DNA of 39,206 bases from IMG/VR virus record IMGVR_UViG_3300025133_006373, positions 1 through 39,206 of that record, one strand, 5' to 3'. The notes under the pieces are model-generated. The model saw only the letters and a program-made list of their open reading frames with translations, ran no database searches and was not told where the DNA came from. The translations under genes were made by a program, and so were the position numbers. Within the stretch, counting starts at the first letter, position 1, and every line of letters starts with the position of its first letter. This DNA is from a virus. This document shows, piece after piece, positions 21,492 through 27,869 of the stretch.

Positions 21492-21671
21492 TTATTCCTC
21501 TGTTTCTTCTGTTTCTGCCGAGGTATCTTCTGCCTCTTCAGATTCTTCGGACTCTGCTGAAGTATCTTCTACTTCTTCTACTGCTGAGTCTGCTGCTGGT
21601 TCTGCTACGGGAGCTGAGTCAACCGACTCCTCTTCTCCACAACCAAATAGTAGTGCTGAAAAAATAATCAT
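21492..21671 (-). CDS. Short acidic lipoprotein (59 aa)
   Basis: Starts at ATG 21671 three bases after GGAGACG. A short hydrophobic signal MIIFSALLFGC carries a lipobox (LFGC, Cys11); the rest is low-complexity Glu/Ser/Ala/Thr with many acidic residues (EEVEDTSAESEE). Like the lipoprotein at 5142-6065, it lacks N-terminal positive charges. It would be a lipid-anchored, strongly negative peptide in the periplasm or at the surface. Possible roles include superinfection exclusion or spanin-like function, neither shown by sequence. Confidence 0.65.
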   Translation of the reverse strand: MIIFSALLFGCGEEESVDSAPVAEPAADSAVEEVEDTSAESEESEEAEDTSAETEETEE

Positions 21672-21697
21672 TACGTCTCCTTTTTGTTAGATTATAG

Positions 21698-21724
21698 TGC
21701 CCTCTACAAAGCCGAGGGCGGGCT
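21698..21724 (-). repeat. 27-bp hairpin repeat, copy 1, 3' of the GHKL gene
   Basis: Identical to 23431-23457. It forms GCCCTC/GAGGGC with a nine-base loop. It lies five bases beyond the GHKL gene stop, where a terminator or RNA-stabilising hairpin would be, but has no following U-tract. Confidence 0.85.
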
Positions 21725-21728
21725 ATTT

Positions 21729-23369
21729 TTATGCTGCTTTATTATACCGTGCTCTTTCTTTTACAGTTGGTTTAAAATCAAGTAGCTGCTCATGGGTTTC
21801 TGCTAGATTTAAAATTTTAATTTTTATAGAAATGTCACCAATCTTGACAGACTCGTTTATTTTTTCAACATGCTTTTTCATTGAGGAAGTTGGAGGAGCA
21901 CCCAGTGCTAAGATAAAATCAACTATTTTGTCTTCATTCACGAACTGAAACCTTTTATCTTCAATCAAATATGGTATGTAAGATACAATCTGTCCTACTG
22001 TTTTTGAAGGGTCTGAACTATCTCTTTTAAATTCGTGTGGTATATTTTCGCTGACAAGGTCTAGTTTAAAGCCGCAGTTTGGAAGCTGATATTCTTTAAT
22101 AACCATTTTTTTTATTTCATGAGGCTGGTGTTTCTTTCTCAAAACAGAGCACTCAGTGTTGTAGTATCTATCACGTATAATTTCTTCTCTGTGTCTGCAT
22201 ATTTTTTCTTTATCACTGGTAGATCCCTGATCTCCATCCTCGCTATTTATTTGTATGATTTTATCTGTCCATCTTGCAAACTCTTCTTTCCAGTACTTTT
22301 TAAAATCAAACAAGGCGTTCGCATCTTCAATTGTTCTTATTTGTTTATCCGGACCCATAGTCAAGCACTTATCAATAAAATCTCTTGGGCATTTTAACTC
22401 AATCACAAGGTGTCCTAATTGGAAGTTTTTGGATGGCCTTAGTCCTGATAGGAGTTGGCTTGTGCAGTCTTTATTGTTTCTCAAGATACACAATCCGCCG
22501 GATGAGGAGCTGGTGCCCAAAGAACCCTTTGAAGCAATTCTAATAAATCTGTAATGACATTTAAATTGTTGAGTGCCAAATGGACAAACAGTGTGTTCAA
22601 TCCAACCACCCTCCTTCATGTCATCAAAATATACCTTATCTTGGTATTTTTCTTTCACATCGAAGCTCGGCCCTTTTGGATTAAGCAGAGTACTGTTTAT
22701 GACAATTTTAACTTTATCAGAGTTTATCAAATGTCTATAAATAAAGGCAAGACTTTTCTTATTTTGTAATATTGACTTATTAAACTTTTTAATATTTCCG
22801 CTTATTTCATATTTTATTTTTCTCAAAATAACAATTGTGCCTTCCTGTTCTTCTTCGAAGAAAGAAATAACACGTTCATCTGGTGCTTGTTCTGATTCTA
22901 GCAGATCGAACTTATATAGTCTTTCCCAATTGTTGCTATTGGGATTATCGTTTAACATTTTAAGATCAAAATAAGCTCGGTTTAATTTTTGATCTTCTAT
23001 TGTTTTTGAATAAACTTCTAATGAGTGTTTTGCTAGGCCAACAGCAGCAGAATTCATTCCAACGCCCTTACACCCAAGAGCGTCTTTGTTGTTTTCTTTC
23101 TTTATAGATGATCCCATTTTTAACGCTGCTCTGAGTGTTTCGAAAGTCATGCCATCCCCATCATCATAGAAATAAAGGTCAAATGAGTCCTTATCTTCAA
23201 CGGTTTCGATTTTAACCATTTGTGCGTTTGCGTCAATAGAATTATCAACAAACTCGGCCATAATGGTGTGCATGTTGGATAAACTCCTAGATTGTTCTAA
23301 TAGTGTTTTATAATTTGGAGACATATTATTCTGGTTGGTTTTAAAGTCTTGGTTTTTTAAATTATTCAT
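21729..23369 (-). CDS. GHKL (MORC/MutL-like) ATPase with probable PD-(D/E)XK nuclease domain
   Basis: A 546-residue protein. The N-terminal Bergerat ATPase is clear: N-box AEFVDNSIDANA (Glu39, Asn43), G1 box DDGDGM (69-74) and G2 box GCKGVGMNSA (99-108), in the arrangement seen in MutL, Hsp90 and prokaryotic MORC-like proteins. The C-terminal part has LDLVSENIPHEFKR (Asp437, Glu446, Lys448) followed by a helix with VGQIVSYI, which fits a PD-(D/E)XK nuclease core. Similar ATPase-nuclease proteins are known from bacterial restriction and defence loci. The start follows AAAAGGA. Identical hairpin repeats flank the gene. A role in anti-defence or phage competition is inference. Confidence 0.75.
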   Translation of the reverse strand: MNNLKNQDFKTNQNNMSPNYKTLLEQSRSLSNMHTIMAEFVDNSIDANAQMVKIETVEDKDSFDLYFYDDGDGMTFETLRAALKMGSSIKKENNKDALGCKGVGMNSAAVGLAKHSLEVYSKTIEDQKLNRAYFDLKMLNDNPNSNNWERLYKFDLLESEQAPDERVISFFEEEQEGTIVILRKIKYEISGNIKKFNKSILQNKKSLAFIYRHLINSDKVKIVINSTLLNPKGPSFDVKEKYQDKVYFDDMKEGGWIEHTVCPFGTQQFKCHYRFIRIASKGSLGTSSSSGGLCILRNNKDCTSQLLSGLRPSKNFQLGHLVIELKCPRDFIDKCLTMGPDKQIRTIEDANALFDFKKYWKEEFARWTDKIIQINSEDGDQGSTSDKEKICRHREEIIRDRYYNTECSVLRKKHQPHEIKKMVIKEYQLPNCGFKLDLVSENIPHEFKRDSSDPSKTVGQIVSYIPYLIEDKRFQFVNEDKIVDFILALGAPPTSSMKKHVEKINESVKIGDISIKIKILNLAETHEQLLDFKPTVKERARYNKAA

Positions 23370-23430
23370 TGTGTGTCCTTTTAGGTAAAGTTGCGGTATT
23401 GTGTTTTAATTCTAAACCTGCTGAAAAAGA

Positions 23431-23457
23431 TGCCCTCTACAAAGCCGAGGGCGGGCT
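23431..23457 (-). repeat. 27-bp hairpin repeat, copy 2, 5' of the GHKL gene
   Basis: Identical to 21698-21724. It follows the SSB gene stop by nine bases. On the minus strand the GCCCTC/GAGGGC hairpin is followed by ATCTTTTTC, a weak U-tract, so this copy could act as a partial terminator after ssb. Confidence 0.85.
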
Positions 23458-23465
23458 TGGATCTT

Positions 23466-24224
23466 TTATGATTCCAATAACTTGTCAACTGCCATGTCAA
23501 CTGAGTCACGATTACCATACTTTTCTGTTTCTGAGCTTCTACCTTCGGAGGAGGAATCTGTAGAAAGGAAATCATCCAAAATTGCTTGAACTTCATCGGA
23601 GGTCTTACGTTCGAAGATCTTAGAGATTTCCGGAACAGAGTCTAGAAGTGTTTGGCAATCGGCAACTTCGTCATCACAAAGTGGAGACGGGCGTCGTCGT
23701 GGTTTCAATTGAGTTTTTGGAAAGGATCCGGGAGTACCGGGAACTGTGTAGTTAAGTACAATATCAGTTCCACTATTGGGATCAGTGATATCACCATAAT
23801 CAGGGTCAAGAACAAGTCCAAGAAGGTTTTCATAAGCGGTCTTACCATAAGCCCAAATACGAACCCCTCTATCTTCTTCGCCTCGTACCAAAATTGGAGA
23901 GAAGTACCGCTTACGAACAAAAAGCTTCTTTGCTTCTCGTTTTAAATCGTCTTCGTTCTTCTCAACACCTTCCTTCCACAAAGCGGAAGCAAAGTTACAA
24001 ATAGGACAATCTTCGCCATGATTCTTCTTAGGACAGAGGATTCCGGGATTCTTTCCTACATTGTAGTGAAAATGAAATTCCTTGAAGGGGTCGCCGTCCG
24101 CTGTTGGTACGATGCGGATAGTTTGATCGCCTTGTTGAGGTTTCCACTTGGTGTTATCACCTTTCTTCGCACCGTGCTTCGATGCTTCGAGCTTAGCTCG
24201 CATTGCTTCAATATTAATAGCCAT
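23466..24224 (-). CDS. gp32-like single-stranded DNA-binding protein
   Basis: A 252-residue protein resembling T4 gene 32. A basic N-terminus (about 1-30) for cooperativity is followed by the core with a zinc site: His51, Cys64, Cys73 and Cys76, where His-x12-Cys and Cys-x2-Cys match T4 gp32 spacing (Cys-x8-Cys instead of x9). The C-terminus is acidic and serine-rich, the usual docking tail for replication partners. It coats single-stranded DNA for the helicase, polymerase and UvsX. ATG 24224 follows AAGGAG after a 218-base AU-rich leader. Confidence 0.9.
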   Translation of the reverse strand: MAINIEAMRAKLEASKHGAKKGDNTKWKPQQGDQTIRIVPTADGDPFKEFHFHYNVGKNPGILCPKKNHGEDCPICNFASALWKEGVEKNEDDLKREAKKLFVRKRYFSPILVRGEEDRGVRIWAYGKTAYENLLGLVLDPDYGDITDPNSGTDIVLNYTVPGTPGSFPKTQLKPRRRPSPLCDDEVADCQTLLDSVPEISKIFERKTSDEVQAILDDFLSTDSSSEGRSSETEKYGNRDSVDMAVDKLLES

Positions 24225-24442
24225 AATTATATTCTCCTTATTAATTTTTTTTGACTTAAATGTCTAAGGTCCCAACACTTGTGTTGAGCCAAAGGTTGAT
24301 GATGTTTTTTAAATTCTAAAAAACTACATTAAAAAAGAAGCAAGTTTTTTACGGGAAGGTTATCTTGCGAACACCGCGATGAGATTTGTATTGTAATCTA
24401 TAATTTTGTTTTTAATTGGTTATGTTTTATGTATTTGACAAC
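24225..24442 (-). promoter_or_regulatory. Long AU-rich leader of the SSB gene with hairpin
   Basis: This 218-base gap contains no gene. On the minus strand it has several A/T tracts and a hairpin CTCAACA-CAAG-TGTTGGG (24271-24288) 46 bases before the ATG. T4 gp32 represses its own translation by binding such a structured then unstructured leader, so an autogenous operator is plausible. No consensus promoter was found inside it. Confidence 0.4.
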
Positions 24443-24688
24443 TTAGCTAAAGGAATAAGTTCCTTGGCGTGAAGTCATAGTTCCTTGAACGGTAGCATTG
24501 TTGAAGGTACGGAAAGCATTGAGATCAATATCCCATACGGTTTCAAAGCCGTTTTGATTGCTATATCGTGCAACTCGTGATTCTACAATTGAACTTGGAA
24601 GATCGCTAAAGCGAATAAAGTTCATGGTTCGTACTTCTCCCTTAAGAGTAGTGAATGCACCGGTGTGGATTGTGTATGTATTAGTCAT
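24443..24688 (-). CDS. Small conserved-type phage protein (81 aa)
   Basis: Starts at ATG 24688 four bases after GGAGGT, under the promoter at 24754-24782. The protein (TYTIHTGAF ... GEVRTMNFIRFSDLP ... FETVWDIDLNAFRTFN) is beta-rich and matches the general pattern of a small protein family I recall from T4-like cyanophage and marine phages. No function is known; it may bind nucleic acid. It has a dedicated promoter and no coupled neighbours. Confidence 0.6.
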   Translation of the reverse strand: MTNTYTIHTGAFTTLKGEVRTMNFIRFSDLPSSIVESRVARYSNQNGFETVWDIDLNAFRTFNNATVQGTMTSRQGTYSFS

Positions 24689-24753
24689 TAAGACCTCCTA
24701 TTTTGTTATACATGGTGGGATGTTTTTGTGTTGTCCTCCCTCTCAACATATGT

Positions 24754-24782
24754 ATTATAACATATTCTCAAGTATTTGTCAA
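24754..24782 (-). promoter_or_regulatory. Sigma70-like promoter
   Basis: Minus strand: TTGACA, 17 bp, TATAAT. The -35 box overlaps the stop codon of the 27-residue microprotein. Confidence 0.8.
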
Positions 24783-24862
24783 GTATTTTTTTGAGTTTTT
24801 TTCTCTTTCTTTTCGAGATTCTTCCAATAGTAATTGGAGTACCCTAGGCTTGGTTTTATCAT
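24779..24862 (-). CDS. Basic microprotein (27 aa)
   Basis: A short frame fits exactly between two promoters. The ATG at 24862 follows GGAAGG within the 65-bp repeated promoter/RBS module, the same start context as the 147-residue gene 24928-25371. The peptide begins MIKPSLGYSNYYWKNLEKK and ends in a Lys-rich tail; its TGA overlaps the TTGACA of the next promoter. It could be a real microprotein or the remnant of a deleted gene. Confidence 0.45.
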   Translation of the reverse strand: MIKPSLGYSNYYWKNLEKKEKKTQKNT

Positions 24863-24923
24863 TTTTGCCTTCCTTGTCTATACAATATAACATGTTGTGA
24901 AACTTTGTCAAATTATTTTTTTA
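24859..24923 (-). repeat. 65-bp promoter/RBS direct repeat, copy 1 of 2
   Basis: Matches 25368-25432 at 64 of 65 bases. It includes the start codon, Shine-Dalgarno, -10, -35 and an upstream A/T tract (UP-element-like). The two copies bracket gene 24928-25371. Confidence 0.92.
24884..24911 (-). promoter_or_regulatory. Sigma70-like promoter
   Basis: Minus strand: TTGACA, 16 bp, TATATT with extended TG, and an A-rich upstream stretch. It drives the 27-residue frame. Confidence 0.8.
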
Positions 24924-24927
24924 TTTT

Positions 24928-25371
24928 TTATTGTACTTGCCTAAGAACCCAAGCCCTTACGTCATCACCATGAAGCGGTTGTTTTTTAGGTGGTGTCCAC
25001 CATGGAATATTGCTCCATTGTTGCCTCAACCTACCAGCAAGTTCTGACGAATCTTGTATGTCTGTAATCATCTCAACTTTTTCAACTGCTCTGTTAAACA
25101 GTATTTCAAGTTGTTGCTGTTGGTCTGCTTCTGTTTTGAAGCACAAAATTTCTGGTTGGTCTTTTAGGAGAGACTGTCTGTTTTGGACTCCGCCTCGACT
25201 AATCCGATTTAAAAGTCTTGTTTCCGGTGAATATCTAGCGTTTTTGCTATTTTTAAGAAGCTCGTCAAGTTTAGTTTTGTGTACAGACCAGTCTTTTCCC
25301 TGTGGGGATTTAAGATACCACATTCTTTCTTTTGTGTCCCATTGAATGCGACGATTAAAATTCTTGTTCAT
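24928..25371 (-). CDS. Unknown protein (147 aa) in repeat-bracketed cassette
   Basis: Starts at ATG 25371 behind GGAAGG. The N-terminus is basic and aromatic (NRRIQWDTKERMWYLKSPQGKDW), the middle is a Gln/Glu-rich helix, and the C-terminus has WWTPPKKQPLHGDD and a final helix. No domain is recognised. It has its own promoter and lies between the two 65-bp repeats, suggesting an exchangeable accessory gene. Confidence 0.6.
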   Translation of the reverse strand: MNKNFNRRIQWDTKERMWYLKSPQGKDWSVHKTKLDELLKNSKNARYSPETRLLNRISRGGVQNRQSLLKDQPEILCFKTEADQQQQLEILFNRAVEKVEMITDIQDSSELAGRLRQQWSNIPWWTPPKKQPLHGDDVRAWVLRQVQ

Positions 25372-25432
25372 TTTTGCCTTCCTTGTCTATACAATTTAAC
25401 ATGTTGTGAAACTTTGTCAAATTATTTTTTTA
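25368..25432 (-). repeat. 65-bp promoter/RBS direct repeat, copy 2 of 2
   Basis: Differs from 24859-24923 by one base, which changes the -10 from TATATT to TAAATT. Confidence 0.92.
25393..25420 (-). promoter_or_regulatory. Sigma70-like promoter
   Basis: Minus strand: TTGACA, 16 bp, TAAATT with extended TG. It drives 24928-25371 and is probably weaker than its repeat copy. Confidence 0.7.
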
Positions 25433-25438
25433 AGTTTT

Positions 25439-25873
25439 TTATAATCTGATGTTGTATGGTTTCCAACGTATGCCAAATGTCATAAACATATCCGAATGAG
25501 GAAATTGCATCAGGCCCCAACGTTCGTAGGAAACAACATAAGTGAATTTAGAAGATATTCCAAAGTGTGCTTCAGCCCCTACTGAGAGGGGCCAAGGTCT
25601 GGCCAAGACTCCTATTCTGTAGTTGTCAAATTCCAGACCGGTTGATACTTTTGCCGTGAGTAGGGTTGGAATTGCAACTCCCATTTGGTAATCTAAGTAT
25701 CTTTTACCGGTTGTGATGGTTTTACCCCAAAGATAAGAACATCCTCCATACCAAACAACGCCGCCGATGTTCGCAGGACCTCCGTTTAGCTCCTTGTAGT
25801 TGGTTTCTTTGGCGTGTGCAGTACTTGAACAGCTTATCAGAAAACCAACAATCATGGGTATGAAATTTTTCAC
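25439..25873 (-). CDS. Secreted beta-rich (outer-membrane-like) protein
   Basis: A 144-residue protein from a GTG start overlapping the previous stop as GTGA, with GGAGGAGAA upstream. The N-terminus is a signal peptide: Lys2, hydrophobic core, then either a lipobox (LISC, Cys15) or a cleavage site after AHA. The mature part alternates polar and aromatic residues (YLDYQMGVAIP, FDNYRIGVLARPW, FTYVVSYERW, MFMTFGIRW), suggesting six to eight beta strands as in small outer membrane barrels. A phage-encoded envelope protein could alter host surface properties or block superinfection (inference). Confidence 0.65.
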   Translation of the reverse strand: MKNFIPMIVGFLISCSSTAHAKETNYKELNGGPANIGGVVWYGGCSYLWGKTITTGKRYLDYQMGVAIPTLLTAKVSTGLEFDNYRIGVLARPWPLSVGAEAHFGISSKFTYVVSYERWGLMQFPHSDMFMTFGIRWKPYNIRL

Positions 25874-26688
25874 TTCTCCTCCTGTTGTATAAAGTGTGTG
25901 TATTTTATAGAATAGAAATAGGAATAGTCAGTGGTATTTTGCCAAATTCCAAAAGAACTATTTCGTCCCTTTTCTCTTTCTAATGTAACATGTTGTTTAA
26001 TTTCTGTCAAGAGATTTTTTTCATTTTCTATTTTCTCTTGGCTTATACTGTAATAATAACTTGATTCTGTTATGTTGTCAAGTGGAAAATATAAACTTTC
26101 TTGATAATCCTCAATCTTTCCAATAGAAACCGTCCTGATGGTTGAATTTACTTTTGGTTCAAATAGGTTGCCGATCAAAGGACTGTTACTCTCAAACCAC
26201 CCATTAGTAACAATAAAATTAGCAATTCCATTATTTATGTTAGTATACAGGTCTCCAATTGGCCCTTGCCCAACAAATGACTCCATGTGGCGATTTGAAA
26301 ACAAATAAACAGAAGAAACAAGGCCCGACCGTGCATATTCTTGCAACACGTTCCAAACAACTCTATTATGCTTGGTTTGAGTCTTGGATAGAAGAAAAGG
26401 GTCTGGTGAAATAAGGGCAACTCTTATGTTTCTGTCTCTAATCTGTTCTAAGACGGCCAAAGTCGCAGCGGAAACTTTTCCTCCGCCACAAACAACAAAC
26501 CAGACATCATCTTCGTTTCCAAGCTTTAGTTTTCTACTTAATTTAGGTATATTCTGCTCATATTCCTCATAAGTGATAGAAGATGGAATTCCTTTACCTT
26601 CATCTAAGCAGATAGTCTTTATTTTTGACATTTCTTTAATACTTTCACAAATATTTTGGCCAGCTTGGCCTAATCCGATAACTACCAT
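25870..26688 (-). CDS. Divergent tubulin/FtsZ-like GTPase
   Basis: A 272-residue protein with tubulin-superfamily landmarks: N-terminal strand and GLGQAGQN loop (5-12), the T4-like glycine loop CGGGKVSAAT (67-76, versus GGGTGSG), then a strand/turn ALISPDPF and the helix-strand NVLQEYARSGLVSSVYLFSNRHME, equivalent to the FtsZ segment ending in a ribose-contacting Asn-Arg. It is smaller than FtsZ (about 380) and lacks a recognisable NxDxxD catalytic T7 loop, so polymerisation is uncertain. It might organise or segregate phage DNA as PhuZ does in jumbo phages. It overlaps polA by 7 bp; the start follows GGAGAAAA. Confidence 0.65.
   Translation of the reverse strand: MVVIGLGQAGQNICESIKEMSKIKTICLDEGKGIPSSITYEEYEQNIPKLSRKLKLGNEDDVWFVVCGGGKVSAATLAVLEQIRDRNIRVALISPDPFLLSKTQTKHNRVVWNVLQEYARSGLVSSVYLFSNRHMESFVGQGPIGDLYTNINNGIANFIVTNGWFESNSPLIGNLFEPKVNSTIRTVSIGKIEDYQESLYFPLDNITESSYYYSISQEKIENEKNLLTEIKQHVTLEREKGRNSSFGIWQNTTDYSYFYSIKYTHFIQQEEK
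25982..26010 (-). promoter_or_regulatory. Probable internal sigma70-like promoter
   Basis: Minus strand: TTGACA, 17 bp, TACATT, with the same ACATG-TG spacer end as other promoters here. It lies inside the tubulin-like gene, about 110 bp before the secreted-protein start. Confidence 0.55.
26053..26081 (-). promoter_or_regulatory. Possible second internal sigma70-like promoter
   Basis: Minus strand: TTGACA, 17 bp, TATTAT, about 70 bp upstream of the previous one. It lacks the ACATG spacer signature, so it may be fortuitous. Confidence 0.3.
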
Positions 26689-27869
26689 TGTATTTTCTCC
26701 ATTTTTCCTAAATTCTTTCCAATTTTCACATTCGTTTTGAAGTGTCCAAGTGTTGTGTCTTGAAAAAGCCGAATGATGTTAGATAACTCTTGTTTGTCCG
26801 ACTTGTGAAGGTCAATGACCAACGAGTCATGCACCAAAAAGGCAACATTCGACTTCATTCCTCGCAAATAGCGGTGGATTTTGTTGGCTTGGGTGAGGAA
26901 GTTGTCAGAAGAGGTTGACTGTACCAAGTAGTTAAGTGCATGGAAGTCATCTGAAGGTATCTTTCTTCTAAACGGAGTAGTGACAACTCCATCTGCATAG
27001 TGTTTCTCCAAGACTTTTGTCTTATCGTAGTAATCCGACTCAATGACTCGTGATGTCGGGTTGTATAGCCATGCAAAAATCTTTGTCTTCGCATCATCTC
27101 GGCTAATATTATCATCAAAAAGATTGTTTTGATTCCAATCATGAATGTCTCCTGTGGGTTGGGGGTGCCCTGATAGGTTTAAAAGTGTTCTTAACTCGGC
27201 ACCATTGAAGTCAAGCTCTACAAATAGGTCGTTTTGAGGCATAACACAATCTCGGATTTCCTTTTTAAGGTTTAAAATAGGAAAGGAGCCTTCGTGTAGT
27301 CCCAAACGGCCCGTTATTGTACCAAAAATGTTGTAATTGACCACATTCTTTCGGTCCCAACAAGATCTTGCTAGGTACATGGCTTTCTTGTCGGTATTGG
27401 CGAATTTCTTTAACAATGGCCAATCAATTTGAACCTCTTGTTTTGAAATTTCACGACATGTTATCATCAAATCGTGTAAAAATGAGTAATTCATGGGTCG
27501 CTGGTGATTTCCAACGATCCATTCCGTTATCTCATTCAAAGTTTGGTAGTAATGCTGAATGTCTTGTGGTGGAACAAGCTCATAAAAGCAAATATCGCTC
27601 ATGTTGACCTTAGAGGCCACAAAAGATTTGATATGTGCTTTCATTTTTCTTTGTCGTGCTTGCCAACGGTCCTCTAAGTGAGGAGGGCAAACATCATTTA
27701 GAAGTTTTCCCTTTGCGTATATTTTTGCTAGGTTGACTCTTTCGTCTCCAAGCCTCGGTGACCAATCCCAAGTTGCGGTCATATTCTTTGGAAGGGAACC
27801 CGCCCTTAATTTTCCATCTGCAAACCATCCTGTACAATCCTTTTTATCATCAATTATTTGAAATATCAT
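26682..27869 (-). CDS. Stand-alone family A DNA polymerase (polymerase domain only)
   Basis: A 395-residue polymerase. Motifs: TGRLG (186-190, the PolA TGRLSS segment), motif A ELDFNGAELR (218-227, catalytic Asp220), a motif B/O-helix-like RDDAKTKIFAWLYN (257-270), TTPFRRKIP (298-305), and motif C LVHDSLV (His347, Asp348), where Ser replaces the usual Glu of VHDE. Neither a 3'-5' exonuclease nor a 5' nuclease domain is attached. In phage RM378 these functions are also split between genes. It is the likely replicative polymerase. The start follows GGAGGG. Confidence 0.88.
   Translation of the reverse strand: MIFQIIDDKKDCTGWFADGKLRAGSLPKNMTATWDWSPRLGDERVNLAKIYAKGKLLNDVCPPHLEDRWQARQRKMKAHIKSFVASKVNMSDICFYELVPPQDIQHYYQTLNEITEWIVGNHQRPMNYSFLHDLMITCREISKQEVQIDWPLLKKFANTDKKAMYLARSCWDRKNVVNYNIFGTITGRLGLHEGSFPILNLKKEIRDCVMPQNDLFVELDFNGAELRTLLNLSGHPQPTGDIHDWNQNNLFDDNISRDDAKTKIFAWLYNPTSRVIESDYYDKTKVLEKHYADGVVTTPFRRKIPSDDFHALNYLVQSTSSDNFLTQANKIHRYLRGMKSNVAFLVHDSLVIDLHKSDKQELSNIIRLFQDTTLGHFKTNVKIGKNLGKMEKIQW

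Noticed and set aside
22736-22743. TATAAATA, the T4 late promoter motif (also at 34257-34264)
   Set aside because: Both copies are on the plus strand inside minus-strand genes, so they cannot serve the genes here.
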